In this document: positions 25,787-33,129 of the stretch, piece after piece | Numbering within the stretch: the stretch's first letter is position 1 | Layout: every line of letters begins with the position of its first letter | Origin: Phycisphaerae bacterium | GTDB taxonomy: Bacteria; Planctomycetota; Phycisphaerae; UBA1845; PWPN01 | DNA length: 43,579 bases | Reading direction: 5' to 3' | NCBI GenBank assembly: GCA_035384605.1 | Contig: DAOOIV010000036.1 | Coordinates: 1-43,579 of the forward strand | Notes under the pieces: generated by a model | Told to the model about the DNA's origin: nothing | What the model saw: only the letters and a program-made list of their open reading frames with translations | The model's database searches: none | Made by a program: the position numbers and the translations under genes

Positions 25787-26081
25787 CCGCCCCCGCCGGC
25801 CCTGGAATGTAGTCCTCTCTGCACCAACAGAAAACCGTCTTGAAAGCGGGCTCCAAGCTGCATGTCGCTGGCCCCAGAATCCCCTGGGGCCTCTGTAACC
25901 GCCCGCCGGCGCAACACGGGTCCGTGCAAGACTGACCAACCGAAAACGGCACCAAGCCAAGGCAGTACCCCAAAACCTGTTTGCCGGCGCCTCGTGTGCC
26001 CGCAAGCAAGCCGGCTGCGGCACCCACGGCGCGCCCTCGCGGGATGTGTCACGAAATCCGTTTGATCGCCCGCCGAGCCGC
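25787..26081. other. Intergenic region between efp and the RiPP-like operon
   Basis: Apart from one palindromic repeat (25866-25891), this stretch of about 295 nt shows no gene. Scattered short GC-rich inverted segments are present but no T-run terminator. The operon promoter begins at its right end. Confidence 0.4.
25866..25891 (+). repeat. Single copy of the GGAATCCC-type palindromic repeat
   Basis: CGCT is followed by arms GGCCCCAG (25870-25877) and CTGGGGCC (25884-25891) around aatccc. The arms are perfectly complementary. The sequence corresponds to the units in the arrays at 40158-40300 and 40941-41092 with compensating changes in the stem. Confidence 0.7.
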
Positions 26082-26110
26082 TTGACAGGCTGACTGTTAT
26101 GTCGTACACT
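26082..26110 (+). promoter_or_regulatory. Strong sigma70-type promoter of the RiPP-like operon
   Basis: A perfect -35 TTGACA (26082-26087), an ideal 17-nt spacer and -10 TACACT (26105-26110). Transcription should begin near 26117, about 23 nt before the GTG start of the regulator gene. This is the best promoter match in the window. Confidence 0.7.
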
Positions 26111-26125
26111 GTACATAAGTACACT
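26108..26125 (+). promoter_or_regulatory. Inverted-repeat operator overlapping the -10 and start site
   Basis: ACTGTACATAAGTACACT has 7-bp arms (ACTGTAC and GTACACT, 6 of 7 complementary) around ATAA. It covers the end of the -10 box and the predicted start site, an ideal position for repression. The adjacent gene encodes a LexA-type winged-helix protein, so autoregulation is likely. The spacing resembles CTGT-N8-ACAG LexA boxes, but one end reads ACAC. Confidence 0.55.
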
Positions 26126-26139
26126 ATACGGGGACCGCC

Positions 26140-26784
26140 GTGACCGCCAGACCACTCACAGGCCGGCAACTCAACGTATTGCGATTCGCGGTAGACTTTC
26201 TCCGCGACCGCAGGTTTCCGCCCACCCTTCGCCAGATCACGGCCGCGCTGGGGCTGGCCGGCATCAACGCCGTGCGCGGACATCTCGCCGCCCTTCAGCG
26301 CAAAGGTGACATCGTCCGCGACGCCGAAAAAGCTCGCTCCATCAGGGTGGTGCATCCGCCTTCGGCCCTCGGCCGGGTCAAACGGAAGCTCCATGAGCTG
26401 TTCCGCACCGACGAAAACGTGTTCCATCGGATCATCTACGGTCTGGCCTGGACAACAAAAGACCGCTGTCCATGGCTTGCGGGGCCGACCGTCGAGTCGG
26501 TCAAGGCGGCGTTGGATCGGGCCGCCGTTGAGCCCGGCTGGACGATCCTCGACCGGCCCATCAAGCCTGATCTCGTCGTCGTTGTGGCAACCCCGGCCAA
26601 ACCATTCCGCGCTACAGACGGTGCGGAGATTTCAATCGATATCCCTCAGCACGCCCCCCGCCGCGCGGTGATCAGCGGTCGGCGACGGTGGGCAAGGGAT
26701 TCGTGGCCACGACCGATTTGGAGATGCTCAACGTGCTGGTCGACCGTCTGGTCCGCAGCTCGCGGCGTCTTGCATAAAGGGTAA
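26140..26784 (+). CDS. LexA-type winged-helix regulator fused to an inactive Y1 (IS200/REP-like) transposase domain
   Basis: Residues 6-71 match the LexA N-terminal DNA-binding domain (LTGRQLNVLRFAVDFL, FPPTLRQITAALGL, INAVRGHLAALQRKGDI), but no S24 peptidase follows. Residues ~95-155 instead resemble an IS200/REP-associated Y1 transposase domain: IIYGLAWTTKDRCPWLAG, a helix, GWTILDRPIKPD and LVVVVATPAKP. The HUH motif (DHVH) reads DLVV, so both catalytic histidines are missing. After residue ~173 the reading frame turns into unlikely basic/Trp sequence. A -1 shift near the C6 run at 26654-26659 gives a sensible ending (VGKGFVATTDLEMLNVLVDR and on) stopping at 26777, so a frameshift or sequencing error is likely. 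GTG start at 26140. Probably the operon's autoregulator. Confidence 0.65.
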   Translation: MTARPLTGRQLNVLRFAVDFLRDRRFPPTLRQITAALGLAGINAVRGHLAALQRKGDIVRDAEKARSIRVVHPPSALGRVKRKLHELFRTDENVFHRIIYGLAWTTKDRCPWLAGPTVESVKAALDRAAVEPGWTILDRPIKPDLVVVVATPAKPFRATDGAEISIDIPQHAPRRAVISGRRRWARDSWPRPIWRCSTCWSTVWSAARGVLHKG

Positions 26785-26789
26785 CGCAG

Positions 26790-27671
26790 ATGATAAAGAC
26801 CGCATTCGCCTTGTTGCTCGGATTGCTCCCGGCTCTGCTTATTGCCGCAGGCTGCGAGAAAGGAGCTACGTCGCCGCGCGGCCAAGACTCACCACCTGCT
26901 AATCCGAGCACGGTACCTGCCCTGCGTGATGGAGAGCAGCCAAGTGACGGCGTCCCGATCGAGGAACTAGCCGCAGCCTTCCCCTCAGGATATGAGCTTC
27001 AAAACAAACGATTGAGCCACGTCGGGCTGGGTTATCACTACCTGTATAAGGCCGCCAACACGGACAAACGCCTCGCGGTTACCGTCGGCCTCTTCGGGAA
27101 TTCCGCAAAGGCCCGCAACGCAGCCCTCCTCTCGCATGACCTCATGCCCGTGAAGCCGCGCGGCCTCGATGGTATCGCTGACGAGGCATGGATCTGGGAT
27201 GAAGACGACAAGGCGGCGGTGCGATTCCGCCTGGGCCGGCTGCTCTGCCGCGTCGGCGGGGACGTGTCTGTGCCCGAGGCCCGCCAGATCGCGGAACGGA
27301 TGGTCCTGCAACTTTCCGATCGGTTGCCATTGTTGCGACGAGACGACGGCGATGTGTCTTCGGCGGCTTGGTCCGGCATTCCTGCTCACATGCGTCCCGG
27401 TGAGAGCGCAGTTGTTCGGTTCAATGCCGGAACGGTCACCGCCCCAGAGCGCATGGAGGCCGGAGTCTGGGCCTCGGCCGGCCGGGTATCCGCGAAGTCC
27501 GAAGGCACGTTCCGCTTCACGGCTCCGGTCCGACCGGGACCTTTGCAGATCCGGTGCTTTGCCACATCGCAGGCAAACAGGGTTGAGGTTTCAGTCTTTG
27601 ACGTGCAGGTCAACATTCAAGAAAGGAAGCCTGGCAATGAACACAAAACACGAACATCTGCAGGGAACTGA
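26790..27671 (+). CDS. Lipoprotein of the RiPP-like operon
   Basis: A 293-residue exported lipoprotein: FALLLGLLPALLIAAGC is a clear signal with lipobox, followed by a Ser/Pro-rich linker to about residue 55. The first domain (about 60-180) includes LAVTVGLFGNSAKARNAALL and a strand-turn region around VRFRLGRLLCRVGG. The second half (about 200-280) looks like an Ig-like beta sandwich, with PGESAVVRFNAG and a closing VEVSVFDVQVNI. I do not recognise the family. ATG 26790 is just downstream of the regulator, with AAAGGG as a weak binding site. Its 3' end overlaps the peptide gene by 35 nt, tying it to the system. It may act in immunity, transport or anchoring of the product, but that is inference. 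Confidence 0.7.
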   Translation: MIKTAFALLLGLLPALLIAAGCEKGATSPRGQDSPPANPSTVPALRDGEQPSDGVPIEELAAAFPSGYELQNKRLSHVGLGYHYLYKAANTDKRLAVTVGLFGNSAKARNAALLSHDLMPVKPRGLDGIADEAWIWDEDDKAAVRFRLGRLLCRVGGDVSVPEARQIAERMVLQLSDRLPLLRRDDGDVSSAAWSGIPAHMRPGESAVVRFNAGTVTAPERMEAGVWASAGRVSAKSEGTFRFTAPVRPGPLQIRCFATSQANRVEVSVFDVQVNIQERKPGNEHKTRTSAGN

Positions 27672-27819
27672 GACGACCGTCAGCCCCGACGGCGCCGGGG
27701 TTGAGGGCTACGGTGGTTCAGAGCGGCCCGGACCGGACGCCTGCGAGGCAACGACCTACGAACGGCCGGTCCTGATCCGCCGCGACGAGTCGCGGGAAGG
27801 AGATTTCTGGTGTGACTGA
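27637..27819 (+). CDS. Candidate RiPP precursor peptide (60 residues, YxxP leader motif, C-terminal GDFWCD)
   Basis: A short gene with its own ribosome binding site (AAGGAAG, 27623-27629) and ATG at 27637. It overlaps the lipoprotein gene by 35 nt in another frame, and its stop overlaps the PqqD-like start by 8 nt. The 60-residue peptide is Gly/Glu/Pro-rich with no hydrophobic segment. Tyr41-Glu-Arg-Pro44 followed by VLIRR resembles the YxxP motif that PqqD-like proteins bind in other RiPP leaders. The last residues, REGDFWCD (53-60), hold Phe57, Trp58 and Cys59, plausible radical-SAM crosslinking targets; Cys36 is the only other Cys. A peptide of this size directly before PqqD-like and radical SAM/SPASM genes is the classic RiPP layout. 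The modified residues are inferred, not shown. Confidence 0.7.
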   Translation: MNTKHEHLQGTETTVSPDGAGVEGYGGSERPGPDACEATTYERPVLIRRDESREGDFWCD

Positions 27820-28123
27820 GGCGCCTCCGGGTAACGAGAAGCCACGCTTTCGCCGCGAACGCGTACGGCTGCAAGAAACGACCACCGGCCTGCTTGTCTA
27901 TGACATCGAGTCGGACTCGCTGTTTCACGCCAACAGGACGGCAAGCATGGTGCTTGAACTGCTCGACGGAACCCGTTCCTGGGCGCAAATCGCCCACGCT
28001 CTCGCCGATCGGCACGGGTGGGCAACGGCCGAAATCGCGGCCGACTTGTCGACGTTCGCAAGAGAGCTCATGACCGTCGGGCTTCTGGAAGAACCGCCAT
28101 GGAATTCATGCATCCACCCTTGA
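27812..28123 (+). CDS. PqqD-like RiPP recognition element protein
   Basis: A 103-residue PqqD-family protein. The GTG start at 27812 has GGAAGGAG (27795-27802) 9 nt upstream and overlaps the peptide gene's stop, so the two are translationally coupled. PqqD features are the opening strands (GLLVYDIESDSLFHANRTA), MVLELLDGTRSWAQIAHAL and a helical C-terminus ending LMTVGLLEE. PqqD-like domains bind the precursor leader and present it to the radical SAM enzyme. It overlaps the next gene by 25 nt. The short tail (PPWNSCIHP) is out of family and arises from that overlap. Confidence 0.85.
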   Translation: MTEAPPGNEKPRFRRERVRLQETTTGLLVYDIESDSLFHANRTASMVLELLDGTRSWAQIAHALADRHGWATAEIAADLSTFARELMTVGLLEEPPWNSCIHP

Positions 28124-29121
28124 GGGTGAGTATCGATGTCACAGGGGCATGCAACCTCTCGTGTCGCCACTGCCGACACGGATCGCAAGCCTGCGACGAG
28201 CTGACGCTTGCCGAGATCTCATCCGTGATTGATGACGTCGGGCAAATGGGAGTGTTCAGGCTGGTGATCTCCGGCGGCGAACCCTTCCTTCGTCGGGATA
28301 TCCTGGAAATCCTGCTACGAGCGCTGCGAACGGAGGTGGGGCGAGTGTTCGTCTCAACTAACGGCACCTGCATGCCGAAGCGCGTGCCGGATAGACTCAC
28401 CGCGTTTCGCCGTCGCCTGACTTTCAAGATCTCACTTGACGGAGCACCTGATTTCCACGATGCCTGGCGCGGCCGGAAAGGCGCCTTCGCAAAGGCATCG
28501 GCCTCGATCCGCCTTTTGACACAACGAGGCTTTGACGTGCAGGTGACCACAACCCTGATGCCATCCAACCTCGATTCCCTGTCCTGGCTGCTCGAATACG
28601 TTGCCGAAACAGGAAGCTCGCGGCACGCCCTCGTTGAGGTTATTCCCGTTGGCCGGGCCGGTGTCGAGATGGCGTTGAGCACCGACGAGAGAATCCGGGC
28701 TGCCGAGGCAATTCGGTTTGCCAGATCGAGAGGCGGGCACTGCGAGATTATCTCCAAGATCGCGTTTGTCGACGGGCGGTGCTCGGGGTTTTTCTGTTCC
28801 GGCGGGATCGAGGAGTGCGGGGTGTTGTCGGATGGACGAATCGTTGGTTGTCGCCTGATGCCCGATGTCGTGGCAGGCAACGTCAGGGAGATGCCCTTGA
28901 GTCGGGTCTGGTCCAGCTCGGAGCGGTTCAGCCTGTTTCGCGGTATCACACCGGCAAGATTGCAGAAAACATGCCGCGATTGCGAAATGGCTGCCGCCTG
29001 CCTCGGAGGATGTCATGCGTATGCCCGGGCGCTCGGCGGGAGTGCCTACGGACCGGACCCCCGATGCCCGAGAGCATCCCGTGAGCCTGCGGGAGAAACA
29101 GGCACATGCTCGGCCCACTGA
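28099..29121 (+). CDS. Radical SAM/SPASM peptide-modifying enzyme
   Basis: A 340-residue radical SAM enzyme. ATG 28099 follows GGAAG and overlaps the PqqD-like gene. The SAM cluster motif CxxxCxxC is at Cys18, Cys22 and Cys25 (GACNLSCRHC), and GGEP is at 59-62. A C-terminal SPASM domain with auxiliary iron-sulfur ligands holds Cys233, Cys240, Cys251, Cys292, Cys295, Cys301, Cys305 and Cys323 in the usual pattern, with AGNV before the last cluster region and CLGGC near the end. Such enzymes form thioether, C-C or epimerised residues in peptides. The substrate is almost certainly the peptide at 27637. It overlaps the next gene by 16 nt. Confidence 0.92.
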   Translation: MEFMHPPLRVSIDVTGACNLSCRHCRHGSQACDELTLAEISSVIDDVGQMGVFRLVISGGEPFLRRDILEILLRALRTEVGRVFVSTNGTCMPKRVPDRLTAFRRRLTFKISLDGAPDFHDAWRGRKGAFAKASASIRLLTQRGFDVQVTTTLMPSNLDSLSWLLEYVAETGSSRHALVEVIPVGRAGVEMALSTDERIRAAEAIRFARSRGGHCEIISKIAFVDGRCSGFFCSGGIEECGVLSDGRIVGCRLMPDVVAGNVREMPLSRVWSSSERFSLFRGITPARLQKTCRDCEMAAACLGGCHAYARALGGSAYGPDPRCPRASREPAGETGTCSAH

Positions 29122-29681
29122 TCGTCAGAACGGGTGACCGTCTTTTCACCAGCGCGACCTCCCGCTTGCATCGACTGGGCCTCAGGCCTTTCACCGCAAA
29201 TGTGCTGGAAGTCGCTATGGGCATCCTGGCAGCAAGCCTGTTCGCCTCCGGCATGCGACTTGCCGGTCTCGTGGCCTTGATCCTCCACGGCGGTTTTGAT
29301 TACCTCGACGGAGCACTCGCGCGGGCCGGCGCCGCCGGCAGCAGCATCACGAGGCACGCACTCACGGACAAACTCTCCGAAGCGATCATCTTCACCGGGC
29401 CCGCATTCGGCGGATTGATACCCTTTTGGCTGAGCCTTGCCGTGATCGCCGCCGCCTTCGGAGCAACGTGGCTCGGTCTGCACGGCCCGAAAAAAACAGC
29501 CCGACGCGAACAGGCCGTTTTCGACCGATCCGACCGGCTGCTATCATTGATTCTCTTGGGCCTCTTTGCGGATCTGAGCCTCGGCGCGTGGACAAACTTG
29601 GCTATGGCTCTTGCTGTTTGCGGGCAGCGGTTGCGCGCCCGGCCCCCCGCAGTCCCAACGCAGGCTCGCCAAGCCGCATGA
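29106..29681 (+). CDS. Divergent CDP-alcohol phosphatidyltransferase-like membrane protein
   Basis: A 191-residue integral membrane protein with about four to six hydrophobic segments. The CDP-alcohol phosphotransferase signature is partly kept: DYLDGALAR (Asp65, Asp68, Gly69, Arg73) matches DxxDGxxAR. The second half normally reads GxxxDxxxD. Here it is shifted and reads HALTDKLSE: Asp88 is present, but the Gly is His and the final catalytic-base Asp is Glu92. Canonical members join CDP-activated lipids to alcohols. This copy may have changed activity or substrate. It overlaps the radical SAM gene by 16 nt and is preceded by GGGAGA. As the last gene of the operon it suggests a lipid- or membrane-linked step for the peptide product. 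Confidence 0.75.
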   Translation: MLGPLIVRTGDRLFTSATSRLHRLGLRPFTANVLEVAMGILAASLFASGMRLAGLVALILHGGFDYLDGALARAGAAGSSITRHALTDKLSEAIIFTGPAFGGLIPFWLSLAVIAAAFGATWLGLHGPKKTARREQAVFDRSDRLLSLILLGLFADLSLGAWTNLAMALAVCGQRLRARPPAVPTQARQAA

Positions 29682-30228
29682 GCGACGTAATGGGGCAAAC
29701 AACCCCACGCAAAACCAGGTCCGTCCAAAGCCGCAACAAGGTCAAACCAACCTCTCGCGAGTCCGCACCGGTCGAAAGTGAACGTGGATGCCCGGTGGAC
29801 CGCCCCATCCCGACCCAACCGTCTCAGCAGGTCGGGTAACCCAACACAAAGGCTCCGACCTGTTGGCTGCCTATCTTGAAAAGAGTAACAAACGAATAAC
29901 AGCACTCGAACCAACATGCCGGCTCTCTGTTCCAGCCAGCCTGAACAATAGGCGATAAACCGTATGCTCAGCAACCCGATTCCCGTAAGACGGCATTCCG
30001 TCGCAAGCGCTTCCCCGCCAGTGAAGACACAGTCTTGACAGCCCGAACACCCCTGATGCAGAGTAGTTTTATCGTGACCGGTAACGGGTTTCTGCCGATG
30101 CTACAATGTGCCGGAAATCGTTGCTGCGGGACGAGATGCGCCCACGGCGAGCGAGCCGGAACTGACCCGGACGGTGCACGTGTGCGCGTGCCCGACTAGC
30201 TTCTTGCCTTGATGTATGGTGCTACACT
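29682..30228. other. Intergenic region between the RiPP-like operon and glgP
   Basis: No gene is seen. One segment (CAGCAGGTCGG, 29825-29835) can pair either with upstream CCCGACC (29809-29815) or with downstream CCGACCTGTTG (29855-29865), two alternative hairpins; neither has a T-run, so this is not a convincing terminator. Two extended -10 boxes are visible: TGCTACAAT (30099-30107) and TGCTACACT (30220-30228). The second would put the glgP start site inside the first codons at 30229. Confidence 0.4.
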
Positions 30229-32784
30229 ATGCCTCATGTTCGCAGCTTCATGGTACTGCCGGCTCTTCCCGAGGCCCTCAAGCCCCTGAGGGACTTGGCG
30301 TACAACGTCTGGTGGACATGGAACCCCGATGCCATCGAGCTCTTCCGCCGCCTGGACGTCGACCTCTGGAGGGAATTGAAACACAACCCGGTTGCCATGC
30401 TGGCCCAACTCCGGCAGGAGCGCCTCGACCGGTTGGCCCGCGATCCGGCCTACATCGCCGCCCTCCGCCGTGTTCAGGATCAACTCGCTGCATACCTGGA
30501 GCGCCCTACGTGGTTCTCTGAGACTTACGGCCATGAGGACATCGGGAAAATTGCTTACTTCTCCGCGGAGTTCGGGTTGCACGAGTGCCTGCCGATCTAC
30601 GCGGGTGGCCTGGGGATTCTCTCCGGCGACCATCTCAAGAGTGCCAGCGACCTCGGACTCCCGCTGTACGGGGTCGGGCTCCTGTATCGACAGGGATACT
30701 TCCACCAGTATCTGACCAACGACGGCTATCAGTTTGAGGACTACCCCGAGCTGGATTTTGCGACCATGCCGGTCACCCCCGTCCTGGATGCGTCCGGCAA
30801 CCAATTATGTGTTCAACTGGACGTGGGCGGACGAAACGTATGGATCAAGGTCTGGAAAGTGACCGTCGGACGCGTGATTCTTTACCTCCTCGATTCCAAC
30901 CATCCCAATAACCGGCGCGAGGATCGTGACATCACCGCCCGGCTTTATGGCGGCGACCAGGAAGTCCGCATCCGACAGGAAATCGTCCTGGGCATTGGCG
31001 GGATGCGGGCCCTGGCGGCGCTGGGGATCACACCGTCGGTCTGCCACATGAACGAGGGGCATTCCGCGTTCCTCGCCGTCGAACGTATCCATCAGCGGAT
31101 GCGAGAAGATAAGCTCACTTTCGAGCAGGCCCGCGAGGTCGTCTCGACAGGCACCGTCTTCACAACCCATACGCCGGTTCCCGCCGGGATCGACCACTTC
31201 CCGCCGGCCCTGGTTACCAAGTACCTCACGCCCTACTGCCAGATACTGGGAATCACGGAGCAGACGCTGCTCCAACTCGGCCGAATGCAGCCCGAAGACA
31301 CCCACGAGCCGTTCTCCATGGCCGTTCTGGCTTTGCGACTATCCTATCTGAGCAACGGCGTGAGCCAGCTTCACGGGGAAGTCTCCCGCAAGATGTTCGG
31401 GCCGGTTTATCCGGGCGTGCCCACCAACGAGGTGCCGATCACCGCAATCACCAACGGCGTTCACATCCGAAGCTGGTTGTCACGTGACATGGCCCACTTG
31501 CTCGACCAGTATCTCGGACCACAATGGGCCGAAGACCCGTTGAACCAGGCGATCTGGCAACGAGTGGATCTGGTTCCGGATGCGGAGCTGTGGAGAACGC
31601 ACGAGCGGCTGCGCGAGCGGCTGGTGGGCTTCGCACGACGGCGATTGAAGGCCCAGTTGATCGCCCGCGGGGCCCCGCCGGCCGAGGTGGACGCCGTCGA
31701 GGAAATGCTTGATCCGGAGGCCTTGACGCTGGGCTTCGCACGACGGTTTGCAACATATAAGCGCGCCACGCTGTTGATCTACAACCAGGACCGTTTGCGC
31801 AAGCTGCTGACCGATCCGCAGCGGCCGGTCCAGGTCATCATCGCCGGAAAGGCCCATCCAAAGGACGAAGCCGGCAAGGAACTGATCAAGCGGATCGTGG
31901 CGTTCACCAAGGATCCGCGCGTCCGCAACCGCATCATCTTTCTTGAAGACTACGACATGAGCGTCGCCCGCCTGCTCATCGAAGGCGTCGACGTCTGGCT
32001 CAACACGCCCACCAAACTCCACGAAGCCAGCGGAACCAGCGGCATGAAGGTCACCCCCAACGGCGGAATCAACATGTCGGTGCTCGACGGCTGGTGGCCC
32101 GAGGCTTATGACGGCACCAATGGTTGGGCGATCGGCGATCGCCGGATCTACAACAACCAGGATTACCAGGATTTCATGGAGGCCGAATCGCTCTACGAAC
32201 TGCTCGAAAAGGAACTCATCCCGATGTTCTACGACAGGGGGGTCGACGGTCTGCCACGACGCTGGACGGCAATGATGAAGGCCTCCATGCGAACCTGCTG
32301 TCCCGTCTTCAACACCAACCGGATGGTCCGCGAGTATACCGAACGCTTCTACCTCCCCGCAGCCCGTCGATGGCACCGCTTTACGCAGGATAACTACAAG
32401 ATTGCCCGCGACATCGCCGGCTGGCGGCGACGGGTCACCGACAAGTGGAGCGAGGTGCGAATCGAATCGGTGGACGCGAAGGTGCCCGCCGAGGTCACCG
32501 TCGGTACCGAGTTGCCCGTCCTCGCCCAGGTGCGGCTCGGCTCAATCAAACCCGAGGAAGTCTCCGTCGAATTGTATTACGGGCCGCTGGATGCCAGCGG
32601 ACAGATCAGCACCGGTAGCTCCACCCCGTTGCGATGCGAGGGTTCCAACGGCGACAACGTCTACCGTTACAGCGGCGTCGTGCCCTGCGAATACAGCGGA
32701 CAATACGGATACTCGCTCCGCATCGTCCCAAGCCATCCCGAGATGCCGGCACGTTATCACATCGGCCTGGTCCACTGGGGCTGA
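30229..32784 (+). CDS. glgP: Alpha-glucan (glycogen/maltodextrin) phosphorylase, GT35
   Basis: An 851-residue glycogen/starch phosphorylase that releases glucose-1-phosphate from alpha-1,4-glucans using pyridoxal phosphate. The N-terminal DUF3417-like part (LRDLAYNVWWTWNPDA) marks the alpha-glucan phosphorylase branch that lacks the classical allosteric region. Key features are AYFSAEFGLHECLPIYAGGLG, a central VCHMNEGHSAF, TTHTPVPAGID and the PLP-lysine motif EASGTSGMK with Lys607 followed by NGGINMSVLDGWWPE. The C-terminus has an extra beta domain (about 750-851). ATG 30229 has no ribosome binding site; ATG 30250 also fits the family and would lie just downstream of the promoter. It is probably monocistronic. 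Confidence 0.93.
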   Translation: MPHVRSFMVLPALPEALKPLRDLAYNVWWTWNPDAIELFRRLDVDLWRELKHNPVAMLAQLRQERLDRLARDPAYIAALRRVQDQLAAYLERPTWFSETYGHEDIGKIAYFSAEFGLHECLPIYAGGLGILSGDHLKSASDLGLPLYGVGLLYRQGYFHQYLTNDGYQFEDYPELDFATMPVTPVLDASGNQLCVQLDVGGRNVWIKVWKVTVGRVILYLLDSNHPNNRREDRDITARLYGGDQEVRIRQEIVLGIGGMRALAALGITPSVCHMNEGHSAFLAVERIHQRMREDKLTFEQAREVVSTGTVFTTHTPVPAGIDHFPPALVTKYLTPYCQILGITEQTLLQLGRMQPEDTHEPFSMAVLALRLSYLSNGVSQLHGEVSRKMFGPVYPGVPTNEVPITAITNGVHIRSWLSRDMAHLLDQYLGPQWAEDPLNQAIWQRVDLVPDAELWRTHERLRERLVGFARRRLKAQLIARGAPPAEVDAVEEMLDPEALTLGFARRFATYKRATLLIYNQDRLRKLLTDPQRPVQVIIAGKAHPKDEAGKELIKRIVAFTKDPRVRNRIIFLEDYDMSVARLLIEGVDVWLNTPTKLHEASGTSGMKVTPNGGINMSVLDGWWPEAYDGTNGWAIGDRRIYNNQDYQDFMEAESLYELLEKELIPMFYDRGVDGLPRRWTAMMKASMRTCCPVFNTNRMVREYTERFYLPAARRWHRFTQDNYKIARDIAGWRRRVTDKWSEVRIESVDAKVPAEVTVGTELPVLAQVRLGSIKPEEVSVELYYGPLDASGQISTGSSTPLRCEGSNGDNVYRYSGVVPCEYSGQYGYSLRIVPSHPEMPARYHIGLVHWG

Positions 32785-32860
32785 GGCAACCTGTCGGTCG
32801 TGAGGTCGAGATTGTCGATCAGACTTGAGTCGCTCGATTCGGGAAAACGCGCGGTTCGCC

Positions 32861-33020
32861 AATGACCAATGTCCAAATCCCAATGACCGCCATAGCCTGA
32901 ATACCGGAATCTCAGTGACGCGGATTGACTGTGGCGAGACCAGACCCGAATGCCCCATTCGTCATTCGGACTTGGTCATTCGTCATTGATGGGTGATTGG
33001 GATCCCGTCATTGGTCATTT
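32861..33020. repeat. Heptamer inverted-repeat pair without an enclosed gene
   Basis: The left arm (32861-32888) reads AATGACCAATGTCCAAATCC then caatgacc. The right arm (32957-33020) is the inverted form: cattcgtcattcggacttgg, then ggtcattcgtcattgatggg and finally gtcattggtcattt. About 68 nt of non-coding sequence lies between. The sequence is that of the repeat pair at 2354-2408 and 2918-2973, which encloses a four-helix-bundle gene; here the gene is missing. The rest of the 32785-33129 gap holds the ribosome binding site of the next gene and nothing else recognised. Confidence 0.8.
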
Positions 33021-33129
33021 CCGATCTGTTGCCCGACCCGCCGCCCCCACCTCCCCTCAGGTCGGCTTGCGGGAAGCCATCCGATCCGTTATGAGATGGC
33101 CACGCGCCCTGATCTGAAAAGGAGAACCC

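Noticed and set aside
26105..26130. An SOS (LexA) box controlling a DNA-damage response.
   Set aside because: The operator resembles CTGT-N8-ACAG only partly (ACAC at one end), and the regulator lacks the S24 self-cleavage domain, so SOS control is not supported.
29809..29865. An intrinsic terminator after the RiPP-like operon.
   Set aside because: Alternative GC-rich hairpins exist, but no T-run follows either.
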